From: an uncultured Varibaculum sp.
GTDB lineage: Bacteria > Actinomycetota > Actinomycetes > Actinomycetales > Actinomycetaceae
Length of the DNA stretch: 64,000 nt
Direction of reading: 5' to 3'
Assembly (NCBI GenBank): GCA_947255165.1
Contig: CAMYFZ010000001.1
Coordinates: 1-64,000 of the forward strand
A model generated the notes under the pieces. It was not told the DNA's origin and searched no databases. It worked only from the letters and a program-made list of their open reading frames with translations. Shown here one piece after another: positions 42,850-52,254 of this stretch. The stretch's first letter is position 1. Each line of letters opens with the position of its first letter. Both the position numbers and the translations under genes were made by a program.

Positions 42850-45684
42850 TCACTTTAAAATCTTGCTTAAGTACTGCCCGGTGTAGGAGGCTTTCACTTT
42901 CGCTACTTGCTCCGGGGTTCCTTGCGCCACCAGAGTTCCCCCGCCGTCTCCGCCCTCGGGACCTAAATCGATCACCCAGTCGGCGCACTTGATCACATCA
43001 AGATTATGCTCGATCACGATCACCGAGTTGCCCTTGTCGACCAGCGACTGCAACACCAGCATTAACTTGCGAATATCTTCCAGATGTAGGCCGGTGGTGG
43101 GCTCATCCAGTACATAAATGGTGCGCCCATTGGACCTACGCTGCAGCTCACTGGCAAGTTTCACCCGCTGAGCTTCTCCCCCGGAAAGAGTAGTAGCACT
43201 TTGCCCCAGACGCAGATACCCGAGCCCCACTTCTACCAAGGTGTTGAGGTGCCGGGAAATTTTACCGATGGGAGCGAAAAACTCTGCCGCTTCACTGATC
43301 GGCATATCGAGCACATCGGCTACCGATTTGTCACGATATTTGACCTGTAGGGTTTCCTGGTTATAGCGCGCGCCTCCGCACACTTCGCAAGGTACATATA
43401 CATCGGGCAGGAAGTTCATCTCGATCTTGAGGGTGCCGTCTCCCTTGCAAGCTTCACAGCGTCCCCCTTTGACGTTAAATGAGAACCGTCCGGGTCCGTA
43501 GCCTCGGAGCTGTGCCTCTTGAGTTTGGGCAAAGAGGGAGCGGACTGCATCCCAGACCCCGGTATAGGTGGCCGGGTTTGAGCGGGGGTTACGTCCAATC
43601 GGACTTTGATCTACGTGCACCACCTTGTCCAGATGCTCCAGTCCCTCGATAGCTTTATGACGCCCGGGAACCACTCTTTTTCTCTGCAGTTGCGCCGCTA
43701 AAGCCTGGTACATCACCTGGTTGATCAGTGTCGATTTACCCGAACCAGAAACTCCGGTGACCAGGACCAACTTACCTAAAGGAATCGAAACATTCAGGTT
43801 CTGTAGGTTGTTTTCTCGCGCCCCAATAATTTTTAGCTGCCGATCTTTCTCAATTTTGCGCCGTTTTTTAGGAACTGCAATCTGCTTTTTACCCGACAAA
43901 TACTGCCCAGTAAGGGAGCGCTTACAATCAGCGATCCCCGGTACTGGACCGGAATAAAGGACTTCTCCCCCATTTTCCCCGGCTGCCGGGCCGATATCGA
44001 CTATCCAGTCACTAGCCCGAATGGTGTCCTCGTCATGTTCGACCACCAGTAAGGTATTCCCTAAATCGCGCAGCTTCTTTAGCGTCTCGATTAGTTTGTG
44101 GTTATCGCGCTGGTGCAACCCAATTGAGGGTTCATCCAGGACATAAAGTACTCCGACTAGCCCGGATCCTATCTGGGTGGCCAAGCGAATCCGCTGGGCT
44201 TCGCCCCCCGATAAGGTGGCAGCTCCCCGCGCTAGAGTTAAATATCCCAAGCCCACGTCTTGTAGGAACTGCAGGCGCACCTGCACTTCTTTCAAAATCG
44301 GTTCGGCGATCTTTTTCGCCGGCCCGGTGAGTTCTACTTGCGCCAGGTATTTACCACTGGCGGAAATAGCTAGCTTCGTTAGCTCCGCGATATTTAGGTT
44401 CCCGATTTTTACCGCCAGTACTTCCGGTTTTAGACGGTCGCCATGGCAGGTAGAACAGGGAACTTGGCGCATGTAGCCCTCGTAACGCGCCCTCATTATT
44501 TCGGACTCGGTTTCTTCCCGTTTGCGCATGATCCAAGGGATTGCGCCCTCGAATCCGGAAGAGTAGGTGCGCATCCGCCCCCAACGATTCCGGAACTTTA
44601 CTTTCACTCGATAGTCGCGCCCGCGTAAAAGGGCTTTCTTTTGGGAGGCCGATAGCTTACGGAAAGGAGTCTCTAGGTCAAAGTCGAGCTCCTCCCCCAG
44701 GCCGGCAACCATATTCATCAAATATTTATTTTTGGTGGACCAGGGGCGAATTGCACCTTCGGAGATAGATAGCTCCGGATTGGGCACCACTAGCTCCGGG
44801 TCTACTTCCAGATGGGAACCAAGACCGGAGCAGTCTGGGCAAGCCCCATAGGGGGCATTGAAGGAAAAAGTACGCGGCTCGATTTCCTCTAGCTGCAGCG
44901 GGTGATCATTGGGGCAGGCACGATTTTCAGAAAAACGGCGGGAACGCTCGGGATCCGATTCATCTCGGTCCACAAAATCTATTACTACCAGCCCGTCTGC
45001 AAGTTTAAGGGCGGTCTCAATCGAGTCGGAGAGCCGGGTACGTACCCCCTCTTTCATCACTAGGCGATCGACGCGCACAAAAATATCGTGTTTGATTTTG
45101 CGTTCCAGCTTGGGGGGCTGGGTAAGGCGCACGGTTTCCCCGTCCACCACTGCCGCTGAGAACCCCTGGGTAACTAGGTCTGCAAAAAGCTCGGTGTATT
45201 CTCCTTTGCGTCCGCGCACCACCGGAGCCAAAATCTGGAATCGGGTTTTTTCCGGCAGGGTTAGCAGGCGATCCACGATTTGCTGGGCAGTTTGCGCCTG
45301 GATTTTTTCCCCACACACCGGGCAGTAAGCCTGCCCGGCGCGGGCATACAGCAACCGTAAGTAGTCGTAGACCTCGGTAATAGTACCGACGGTAGAACGC
45401 GGGTTCCGGGAGGTAGATTTTTGATCTATAGAAACCGCCGGCGACAGCCCGGCAATAAAATCTACGTCTGGTTTGTCCAGGCGCCCGAGAAACTGGCGGG
45501 CATAAGAGGACAGGGACTCTACATAGCGGCGCTGTCCTTCGGCGAAAATGGTATCGAAAGCCAGGGAAGACTTCCCCGATCCCGAAAGTCCGGTAAACAC
45601 CACCATCTGGTCGCGGGGAATCTCGATGGCCACGTTACGCAGGTTGTGTTCCCGCGCCCCTTTAACTACCAGTTTTTCATCCAC
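42850..45684 (-). CDS. uvrA: UvrABC excinuclease subunit A
   Basis: Damage-recognition ATPase of nucleotide excision repair. The 944-residue protein has two ABC modules: Walker [13 protein letters not shown] near residue 32 and [13 protein letters not shown] near 640, two ABC signatures [14 protein letters not shown] and [14 protein letters not shown], and zinc-finger cysteines in CPDCSGLG near 280 and CEACKGDG / CEVCGG near 735-765. It is a lone gene between the acyl-CoA synthetase and the membrane protein locus. uvrB and uvrC are not in the window. Confidence 0.97.
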   Translation of the reverse strand: MDEKLVVKGAREHNLRNVAIEIPRDQMVVFTGLSGSGKSSLAFDTIFAEGQRRYVESLSSYARQFLGRLDKPDVDFIAGLSPAVSIDQKSTSRNPRSTVGTITEVYDYLRLLYARAGQAYCPVCGEKIQAQTAQQIVDRLLTLPEKTRFQILAPVVRGRKGEYTELFADLVTQGFSAAVVDGETVRLTQPPKLERKIKHDIFVRVDRLVMKEGVRTRLSDSIETALKLADGLVVIDFVDRDESDPERSRRFSENRACPNDHPLQLEEIEPRTFSFNAPYGACPDCSGLGSHLEVDPELVVPNPELSISEGAIRPWSTKNKYLMNMVAGLGEELDFDLETPFRKLSASQKKALLRGRDYRVKVKFRNRWGRMRTYSSGFEGAIPWIMRKREETESEIMRARYEGYMRQVPCSTCHGDRLKPEVLAVKIGNLNIAELTKLAISASGKYLAQVELTGPAKKIAEPILKEVQVRLQFLQDVGLGYLTLARGAATLSGGEAQRIRLATQIGSGLVGVLYVLDEPSIGLHQRDNHKLIETLKKLRDLGNTLLVVEHDEDTIRASDWIVDIGPAAGENGGEVLYSGPVPGIADCKRSLTGQYLSGKKQIAVPKKRRKIEKDRQLKIIGARENNLQNLNVSIPLGKLVLVTGVSGSGKSTLINQVMYQALAAQLQRKRVVPGRHKAIEGLEHLDKVVHVDQSPIGRNPRSNPATYTGVWDAVRSLFAQTQEAQLRGYGPGRFSFNVKGGRCEACKGDGTLKIEMNFLPDVYVPCEVCGGARYNQETLQVKYRDKSVADVLDMPISEAAEFFAPIGKISRHLNTLVEVGLGYLRLGQSATTLSGGEAQRVKLASELQRRSNGRTIYVLDEPTTGLHLEDIRKLMLVLQSLVDKGNSVIVIEHNLDVIKCADWVIDLGPEGGDGGGTLVAQGTPEQVAKVKASYTGQYLSKILK

Positions 45685-45731
45685 ATTCCTATCCTACGAA
45701 CAAACGTTCTATTTTGCATTTCTGCAGGCGG

Positions 45732-47078
45732 TTACGCTTCCTTTGACTTGGTGACGTCCCAGCGGGGATCAGATTTGATCCCCTTTTCTACCAACTTAGG
45801 GTCGGCAGACAGTGGGGTACGCGGCTTCGGATAGCGTTTGTCTTGTTTCCACCAAGGCATCCAACCCACATATCCGTCTACCGGCGGGGTTGCAGATTTG
45901 GGTTCGAAGCCTAGCTGCGTGGGAGTCTCGAGGATAAAGTCGGTCAAGAAATATTTGTCTTTATCATCCGCGTAGAGCTTTACTACTTTTCTAAAGGCTC
46001 CCAGTTCGAAGAAGAGGCAGTTTGTCCAGGGATTGCGGTGATGTTTGGTTATCTTGTATAGCCAATAGATAAACAGCGCCACATTAGAAATCAGTGCCAG
46101 CCAAGCACAAACGATATTCGCCACCGGGTTCATCGTGGCGTAGTTGGTCATTATGGAGGGCCTCACTAGCAACTCCGGCAAAATGTTGTTAGCTGCTATC
46201 CAGAACATCAAGGTGAAACAGCGGAACCAGATCCATTGCCCTTTTGCCCAAGTAAAAGCGGGAACCGTACACGCGAGCAGCAATGCCAAGGTGCAGTACC
46301 AGGTGTAGTCCGCGAGTGAGTTATATAGGAAGGAATGGTTCCACAGGTCATAGGCAATAATCCACGGCCAGGCCATATCTGCCCAAATCAGCCCTTGTAC
46401 TTTCCCTTTCTTTGCCGAAGAAATAAAGATTTTTCCCAGGCCGGTGATGGTAATGATGTTTAGTAGCCCGGCGGCGGCCGACAGCAGATTCCAGTATCCG
46501 CCGATAGTGCGGAACCCGGTGGCCGGGTCGATCCCTACTCCACTGGCTTTAAAGGCATCGGCAGCCGCTTGATACCAGGCGACAGAGCCACTGGCAGCGG
46601 TGATTCCGCGGGTTTCGGGTAGCCCCTCGATCATCGAGATCGAGCGGGAGGAATCAATATCCATCAGGCATTGAAAGTTCGTGGCGCAGGCGCGGTAAGT
46701 GTCGGCTTCAAAGTAGATGGTCAGGTCACGAATATTGGCTTCCATAATGTTTACTGCCAGGCCGATCCAGAGGGCAACGCCAAACCAGATAGCGTAGCGA
46801 CGGGCCTTTAAGGGATTGCGTTTACCCCAATGCAGCAGGAAAGCAGTCATGGTGGCGGTGGCCAGCATGATGATGAATTTTCCGAAAGGGAACCACCCCA
46901 CCATAGGAACCCCGTGAATGATGACATAGGGAATCAGTAAAACTCCACCGACTGTCCAGACGGCGAAGGCGGTCCAAGTCCAGCGGCGATGCATTTCTGC
47001 CACTAACATTTGGAGAGCAAAAATTAGAATCCAGAAAAGGTAGACCCAGATTGGGCCGACTTCCCATAAAAATCCCAT
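45732..47078 (-). CDS. Multi-pass membrane protein, DUF5692-like, paralogue 1
   Basis: The 448-residue protein has about nine membrane helices between residues 10 and 345 and a long soluble C-terminal tail (about 355-448) rich in Pro, Lys and Asp. A stretch near residue 230-300 ([43 protein letters not shown]) is shared almost position by position with the protein at 48333. I assign it tentatively to DUF5692, a family of unknown function. It also has an extra loop (about residues 125-200) with a CATNFQCL pair of cysteines that the paralogue lacks. AAGGAA precedes the ATG. It is divergent from the SRPBCC-like gene. Confidence 0.75.
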   Translation of the reverse strand: MGFLWEVGPIWVYLFWILIFALQMLVAEMHRRWTWTAFAVWTVGGVLLIPYVIIHGVPMVGWFPFGKFIIMLATATMTAFLLHWGKRNPLKARRYAIWFGVALWIGLAVNIMEANIRDLTIYFEADTYRACATNFQCLMDIDSSRSISMIEGLPETRGITAASGSVAWYQAAADAFKASGVGIDPATGFRTIGGYWNLLSAAAGLLNIITITGLGKIFISSAKKGKVQGLIWADMAWPWIIAYDLWNHSFLYNSLADYTWYCTLALLLACTVPAFTWAKGQWIWFRCFTLMFWIAANNILPELLVRPSIMTNYATMNPVANIVCAWLALISNVALFIYWLYKITKHHRNPWTNCLFFELGAFRKVVKLYADDKDKYFLTDFILETPTQLGFEPKSATPPVDGYVGWMPWWKQDKRYPKPRTPLSADPKLVEKGIKSDPRWDVTKSKEA

Positions 47079-47199
47079 GACTGTTCCTTTTAAACCGAGC
47101 GACGCTGCCCGGTCGTTTTGAGCTTACCTATTGTCTTTTAAATTGAGTACTATCTGCGAATATGACGCTATTTTTCTCTTTAAAAGAGGCCGCTATTCT

Positions 47200-47217
47200 T
47201 AATACAGTAGTGTATTA
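47200..47217. promoter_or_regulatory. 18-base palindrome in divergent promoter region
   Basis: TAATACAGTAGTGTATTA has 7-base arms around GTAG. It lies 66 bases before the SRPBCC-like start codon in the 204-base region between two divergent genes and overlaps a possible -10 element (TATTAT, 47213-47218). Size and symmetry suit a TetR- or GntR-type operator. No regulator gene is adjacent. Confidence 0.5.
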
Positions 47218-47234
47218 TATGTTAACGCAAGGAC

Positions 47235-47255
47235 GACAACGATGTTGTCTTTTTT
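47235..47255 (+). promoter_or_regulatory. Leader palindrome followed by T-run (attenuator-like)
   Basis: GACAAC-GAT-GTTGTC at 47235-47249 is a perfect 6-base inverted repeat followed directly by six Ts (47250-47255), 28 bases before the SRPBCC-like start. The stem is short, so as a terminator it would be weak; it could instead be a second operator. Confidence 0.4.
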
Positions 47256-47282
47256 AAAAGAAATAACCTACGGAGAAGATCA

Positions 47283-48329
47283 ATGTCTGCTAACCACAGT
47301 CGAATTGGAAAAATATTGCGCCTCGGCGCTTTCGGGGGCAGCGTCGCCCTCGGCGGAATGCTGGGCTTCAGTCAGTTTTCGGGGAAAGCCACCGCAGAGG
47401 AAAACGAATGGCACTACCCTTCCGATGATTTAATCGACCGTTGCTATTCCAATGGTCGCTCCTCAACCTACGCCATTAATATTGACGCTCCCGCCTATGC
47501 GGTTTATCGGCACCTAAAACAGCTAGGTTGCGACAAGGCAGGCTCTTATTCTTCCGAATTCTTGGAACGCACTTTTGCGCGTCTACCTTTCTTCAACTCT
47601 TACGAAATTCAAGAACAGTGGCAAGGTGAAGACGCTCTGAAACCCGGAGATATCGCCGCCTTTGACTTCACCGGGATGTCTATGGAATGGGCGGATGTAG
47701 TACCGGGGAAGTATCTTTCCCAATGGGTTGATACCAAGCATCCACCGCGGGCTCCCGGATCCTTCGCATTCCGCTACCCAGGGATGAAGCATTACGCGGC
47801 CGCCTGGTGTTTTTACCTGATTCCCCTCAAAGGAGAACGCTGTCGATTAATCAACCATTGGCGTATCGGTTTTGAACCCGATACCAAGTTTGCGGCTGCC
47901 ATCAACTGGATAAACATTGAACTGATCGGCGGATGCATGGCGCATCTGCAAAACCTCTATGTTAAGCGGGTAGCGGAGTTCCGGAAGAAACCGCAATGGC
48001 AAGGACGGATTAAGCGGGCAGTACTGGGAGGCAAGCTCTTCGGATATGACACTCCCGCGGGACGCTGGGACGGCACCGAACTCTACGAAGAGACCCACAA
48101 CCAGTGGCTGCGCTATGGCCGCCAAGACCCTGCGGTAAACGAGGTACGCCCTCCGGTAACCGATAATCCCACTTGGCCTCCTACCTCCTCCGATTCCCCG
48201 TGGGCGCAGGATATTGATAGTGAATATTTCACTGATTGGGAAGAACCGGAGTTTTCCTGGGAGGAGCAAATCCGGCAAAAGAAAGAGAAAACCTATCTTC
48301 CTGGCTGGGGCAAAAAGGCGGCGAAATAA
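47283..48329 (+). CDS. Exported SRPBCC/START-like protein, unknown function
   Basis: The 348-residue protein starts with a basic stretch and a weak hydrophobic segment (LGAFGGSVALGGMLGF, residues about 14-29) ending near GKATAEE, consistent with export or a membrane anchor. Residues about 60-215 resemble SRPBCC lipid-binding folds: INIDAPAYAVYRHLKQLGCDKAGSYSSEFLERTF, then LKPGDIAAF, AAAWCFYLIPL and CRLINHWRIGF. The tail (about 265-348) is acidic, Trp- and Pro-rich. GGAG precedes the ATG. Its stop is 3 bases before the next gene, so the two are co-translated. A hydrophobic ligand is inferred; no function is known to me. Confidence 0.72.
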   Translation: MSANHSRIGKILRLGAFGGSVALGGMLGFSQFSGKATAEENEWHYPSDDLIDRCYSNGRSSTYAINIDAPAYAVYRHLKQLGCDKAGSYSSEFLERTFARLPFFNSYEIQEQWQGEDALKPGDIAAFDFTGMSMEWADVVPGKYLSQWVDTKHPPRAPGSFAFRYPGMKHYAAAWCFYLIPLKGERCRLINHWRIGFEPDTKFAAAINWINIELIGGCMAHLQNLYVKRVAEFRKKPQWQGRIKRAVLGGKLFGYDTPAGRWDGTELYEETHNQWLRYGRQDPAVNEVRPPVTDNPTWPPTSSDSPWAQDIDSEYFTDWEEPEFSWEEQIRQKKEKTYLPGWGKKAAK

Positions 48330-48332
48330 CTG

Positions 48333-49295
48333 ATGAAACCAGACTATCCCACCCTATTCTTCTTTGAACTTGGCCAGTGGTACGACTATTTGATGCTAGT
48401 GGTAGTGATCGCGGGGCTCGCGGTACTGGCCTGGCTAGCGATCCGTTACAAATGGGTTGCGATTGCAGTATTCATCGTGATCCCGGTGGCGCTCACTATT
48501 TTTTGGTGGCCCTATTCGCGGGCCGGTACTAACTCTGATGGCTGGTTCCCGATAGTGAAACAATATTCCGCGCTAATCGGGTCGTTGTCGCTGGTGGCGC
48601 TACAATATTTCCCGAAGCTGCGTGATAAGCGCTGGTACCTTTGTATTCCCCCGTTCATTTTGGCGATAAATATTATCGAGGCCGTGATTCGTGACTTCCA
48701 GTGCTACGGCATCCACGGGGTGGATCCCTCGCAAGGGATGGTTACCTGGGGCGGCCCCTGGAACATCATGAATGGTATTGCCGGAATCCTAAACTTCCTG
48801 ATGATTTCGGGCTGGATGGGTATTTACGTATCCAAAGGCAAGAACAAACAGATTATTTGGGGCGATCTGACTATTGGTTGGATTATTGCCTACGATCTGT
48901 GGAATGTAGCCTACGTTTACAACTGTCTAGCTGACCGCGCCTGGTATTCGGGAGTGGCCTTGCTGGCATCTTGTACCATCCCGGCCTTCCTAGCCTTCGG
49001 GAAAGGTGCCTGGATTCAATACCGCGCCTACACCTTGACCTTCTGGTCAGCGATAGTGCTAACCTTCCCGCACTTTATGCAAGATTCCATGTTCGCCCAC
49101 CGCAGCGCTCACAACCCCACTGCGATGTTTTTGCTTTCGGCAGCAGCGCTAGTGGCCAATGTGGTGGTGTTCGGATACCACATCTATAAGGTGCGTTCCA
49201 CCGGACGTAATCCCTTTAAACAGGAAGTTTATTGGGACACTCCCTACAATTTGCAGATTGCTCGCGAAAACGGCGGGAAAATTCAACATAGTTAG
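48333..49295 (+). CDS. Multi-pass membrane protein, DUF5692-like, paralogue 2
   Basis: The 320-residue protein has eight to nine membrane helices (about 17-37, 42-58, 75-95, 110-126, 147-166, 178-198, 206-225, 233-250, 268-288) and a short cytoplasmic tail. The block [49 protein letters not shown] matches the divergent protein at 45732-47078, so the two share ancestry. The N-terminus starts DYPTLFFFELGQWYDY, and the tail of paralogue 1 contains a matching LFFELGAF piece. It may act with the SRPBCC-like protein just upstream. DUF5692 membership is from memory. Confidence 0.75.
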   Translation: MKPDYPTLFFFELGQWYDYLMLVVVIAGLAVLAWLAIRYKWVAIAVFIVIPVALTIFWWPYSRAGTNSDGWFPIVKQYSALIGSLSLVALQYFPKLRDKRWYLCIPPFILAINIIEAVIRDFQCYGIHGVDPSQGMVTWGGPWNIMNGIAGILNFLMISGWMGIYVSKGKNKQIIWGDLTIGWIIAYDLWNVAYVYNCLADRAWYSGVALLASCTIPAFLAFGKGAWIQYRAYTLTFWSAIVLTFPHFMQDSMFAHRSAHNPTAMFLLSAAALVANVVVFGYHIYKVRSTGRNPFKQEVYWDTPYNLQIARENGGKIQHS

Positions 49296-49324
49296 CAGCT
49301 GTTTGTTGAGGCATTTGCAGCAGA

Positions 49325-49375
49325 GCCTGCCACCCGATTTTGATCTTTGCTGAAGATTTCGGGTGGCGGGCTTTT
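49325..49375 (+). terminator. Terminator after the SRPBCC/membrane protein pair
   Basis: GCCTGCCACCCGA (49325-49337) pairs with TCGGGTGGCGGGC (49359-49371) with one G-T pair, an inner ATCTT/AAGAT extension, and TTTT at 49372-49375. It is a canonical intrinsic terminator 30 bases after the stop. Confidence 0.88.
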
Positions 49376-49546
49376 CCTAAAACAGCTGCGTTTCCAATGC
49401 TTAAGGTACCTCGAAAGAGTGGAACTAGATTTTGGGGTTGGCCTGGTAAACCGAGTAGTTTAGTAAGGTATATAAACGCCAGTTACTGTCCTGCGATATA
49501 GAAGAACAGGCGGTAAACAGGAAAAAGATGAAATAGGAGATGGCCG

Positions 49547-52234
49547 ATGAGTAATCCCCATGATCACCGGGATTTAGCAGATCTGAACTTACCCGCCCCC
49601 CAGGTTCCGGGCCGAGTAAGTGTAGACGGCCTCGAAGAACGCTGGGCCGAGGCTTGGGAAGAACAACAGGTTTATGCTTTCGACCGCGAGGCGCAGCGCG
49701 AGCAGGTGTTCTCGATTGATACTCCCCCGCCTACGGCTTCCGGATCGCTGCACGTAGGCCACGTGTTCTCCTATACTCACACCGATTGCCTGGCGCGCTA
49801 CCAGCGGATGCAGGGCAAAGCAGTGTTTTACCCCATGGGCTGGGACGATAACGGGCTGCCTACCGAGCGTCGTGCCCAAAACTATTATGGAGTCCGCTGC
49901 GACCCTACCCTGCCCTACGACCCGGATTTTGTGCCGCCTCATCACGGAGATTCCAAATCGGTAAAGGCCCGCGATCAAGTGCCGATTTCCCGTAAGAACT
50001 TTATTGAACTGTGCGAAGAGCTGACCAAAGAGGACGAGAAGTCTTTTGAGGCACTCTGGCGCCGCCTGGGGCTCAGTGTCGATTGGAAACATCAGTACCA
50101 AACCATTTCTAAGGATTCCCAAAAAGTTGCGCAAACTGCGTTTTTGCGGAACTTAAAACGCGGCGAAGCCTATCAATCGGCAGCACCCGGTCTATGGGAT
50201 GTAACTTTCCAAACCGCGGTTGCCCAGGCGGAACTAGAGGCGCGTGACTATCCCGGTTTTTACCATGCGCTCGCTTTCCATCTACCGGATGGACAGGACG
50301 TGATTATTGAAACTACCCGTCCCGAACTGCTGGCAGCCTGCTGCTGCCTGGTAGCGCACCCGGATGACCAGCGTTACCAGCACCTATTTGGTAAAACCGT
50401 AACTAGCCCCGGCTTTAACGTTGAGGTTCCGGTGTTAGCCCACCCGGCGGCGGAAATGGATAAGGGCGCCGGCATCGCCATGTGCTGTACCTTCGGCGAT
50501 GTTACCGATGTGGAATGGTGGCGCGACCTAGAACTACCCACCCGGGTGATTCTGGCTAAAGATGGGCGGATCACTCACGAAGCTACCGATTGGATCACTG
50601 ATCCGGCAGGTATTGAACTTATGGATGCTATCCGCGGTAAAACCACTTTCACCGCGCGGCAAATCGTCGTGGATGCCCTCAAAGAGAGCGGAGAACTGCA
50701 GGGAGAACCGCAGAAAACCATGCGGCAAACCAACTTCTTTGAAAAAGGTGACCGCCCCCTAGAAATCGTGATGTCCCGGCAATGGTATATCCGCAATGGC
50801 GGCAGTGACTACACACTGAGTGGACACCGCGACAACCTCAATAGTGAGCTGCTAGCCCGTGGTGAAGAACTAAAGTTCCACCCAGATTTCATGAAGGTGC
50901 GCTACTCAAACTGGGTACATGGTCTACATAATGACTGGCTGGTTTCCCGCCAGCGCTTCTTCGGGGTGCCGATCCCGCTTTGGTATCACGTTGACCAGAA
51001 TGGCGAAGTCGATTACGACCAGGTGATCATGCCCGCGGAAGAAACCTTGCCGATTGATCCCACCAGCGATGTTCCTCAAGGTTTTACGGAGGATCAACGA
51101 GGTGAACCGGGCGGGTTTGCCGCCGAAGTCGATATTTTAGACACTTGGGCCACCTCTTCGCTGACCCCGCAGATTGCGGGCGGTTGGCTGCGAGATAATA
51201 ATCTCTTTAAACGGGTCTATCCCATGGACGTGCGTCCTCAAGGCCAAGATATTATCCGCACCTGGCTGTTTTCTACCATGGTGCGTGCCCATTTGGAGTT
51301 CGATGCCCTTCCCTTTAAGAACGCTGCAATTTCCGGCTGGATTCTAGATCCGGATCGCAAGAAGATGTCGAAATCTAAAGGCAATGTCGTTACTCCCATG
51401 GGGCTGCTAGAAAAACACGGCTCAGATTCGGTGCGTTACTGGGCAGCTGCGGCTCGCCTAGGTACCGATACTGCTTTTGAAGAAGCACAAATGAAGATCG
51501 GGCGACGCCTGGCAATGAAACTGCTCAATGCCTCTAAGTTTGCTTTGTCGATGACCGAGGATGCCGGTTTGTGTTTAGACCCCGCAAAGGTAACTACTCC
51601 CTTAGATAAAGCGGTAATCGCCCGGCTAAATGAGGTCATTACCACCGCTACCAGCGCGTTTGAAAACTATGACCATACCCGGGCGCTAGAGCAAACCGAG
51701 TCTTTCTTCTGGGATTTTTGTGATAACTACCTGGAGCTGGTTAAAGATCGCGCCCATAACTTCGCCGGGAGCTGGGACAGCGGCGTGCAGGATTCTGCCC
51801 GCACCGCCCTCGCCCTCGTGGTTGATAACGTGACCCGGCTGCTGGCTCCCTTCCTGCCCTACGCGGCAGAGGAAGTTTGGTCCTGGTACCGCACCGGCAG
51901 CGTTCATACTGCTCCTTGGCCGCAGGTAACCGCTGCTTTGCAGGCAGCAGCGGGAGATGCAGACTTGTTGAAACTAGCGGGCGACACGCTGAGCGTCCTG
52001 CGCAAGGTAAAGTCCGAAGCGAAGGTAGGCCAGCGTACTCCGTTCGAGCAGGTAACTATTATTTACTCCGATGAGTGGTCAGCAGAGAACCTGCCGGCAG
52101 TGCGCGCCGATTTAGATGCGGCTGCTTCACTAACTGGAACGGTAACCGTCCAGGTTAATAAAGATGCCGAGGCGCAGGTCATTACTCAGGATGCGATTTT
52201 AGGCACCCCTCCGCCAAAGAAACCGCGCAAGTAA
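49547..52234 (+). CDS. valS: Valyl-tRNA synthetase
   Basis: The 895-residue class I enzyme has the HIGH-type motif GSLHVGHVFS near residue 65, the editing domain (about 220-410), a DTWATSSLTPQ segment near 530 and KMSKSKGNV near 608. Conserved NGLPTERRAQNYYGVRCDP marks the ValS subtype found in a subset of actinobacteria. The C-terminal arm is short and ends in a basic tail (PPPKKPRK). AGGAG precedes the ATG. The 171-base leader after the upstream terminator shows no convincing T-box. Confidence 0.95.
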   Translation: MSNPHDHRDLADLNLPAPQVPGRVSVDGLEERWAEAWEEQQVYAFDREAQREQVFSIDTPPPTASGSLHVGHVFSYTHTDCLARYQRMQGKAVFYPMGWDDNGLPTERRAQNYYGVRCDPTLPYDPDFVPPHHGDSKSVKARDQVPISRKNFIELCEELTKEDEKSFEALWRRLGLSVDWKHQYQTISKDSQKVAQTAFLRNLKRGEAYQSAAPGLWDVTFQTAVAQAELEARDYPGFYHALAFHLPDGQDVIIETTRPELLAACCCLVAHPDDQRYQHLFGKTVTSPGFNVEVPVLAHPAAEMDKGAGIAMCCTFGDVTDVEWWRDLELPTRVILAKDGRITHEATDWITDPAGIELMDAIRGKTTFTARQIVVDALKESGELQGEPQKTMRQTNFFEKGDRPLEIVMSRQWYIRNGGSDYTLSGHRDNLNSELLARGEELKFHPDFMKVRYSNWVHGLHNDWLVSRQRFFGVPIPLWYHVDQNGEVDYDQVIMPAEETLPIDPTSDVPQGFTEDQRGEPGGFAAEVDILDTWATSSLTPQIAGGWLRDNNLFKRVYPMDVRPQGQDIIRTWLFSTMVRAHLEFDALPFKNAAISGWILDPDRKKMSKSKGNVVTPMGLLEKHGSDSVRYWAAAARLGTDTAFEEAQMKIGRRLAMKLLNASKFALSMTEDAGLCLDPAKVTTPLDKAVIARLNEVITTATSAFENYDHTRALEQTESFFWDFCDNYLELVKDRAHNFAGSWDSGVQDSARTALALVVDNVTRLLAPFLPYAAEEVWSWYRTGSVHTAPWPQVTAALQAAAGDADLLKLAGDTLSVLRKVKSEAKVGQRTPFEQVTIIYSDEWSAENLPAVRADLDAAASLTGTVTVQVNKDAEAQVITQDAILGTPPPKKPRK

Positions 52235-52254
52235 CTGTAAGGTAGGCTAAAAGC

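Noticed and set aside
47242..47433. Open frame starting at ATG 47242 ahead of the SRPBCC-like gene
   Set aside because: It begins inside the leader palindrome, runs in a different frame over the real gene and has no ribosome site or recognisable product.
49376..49546. T-box riboswitch before valS
   Set aside because: AGAGTGGAACTAG near 49417 loosely recalls a T-box core, but the canonical GGGTGGNACC motif and a following terminator/antiterminator are missing.
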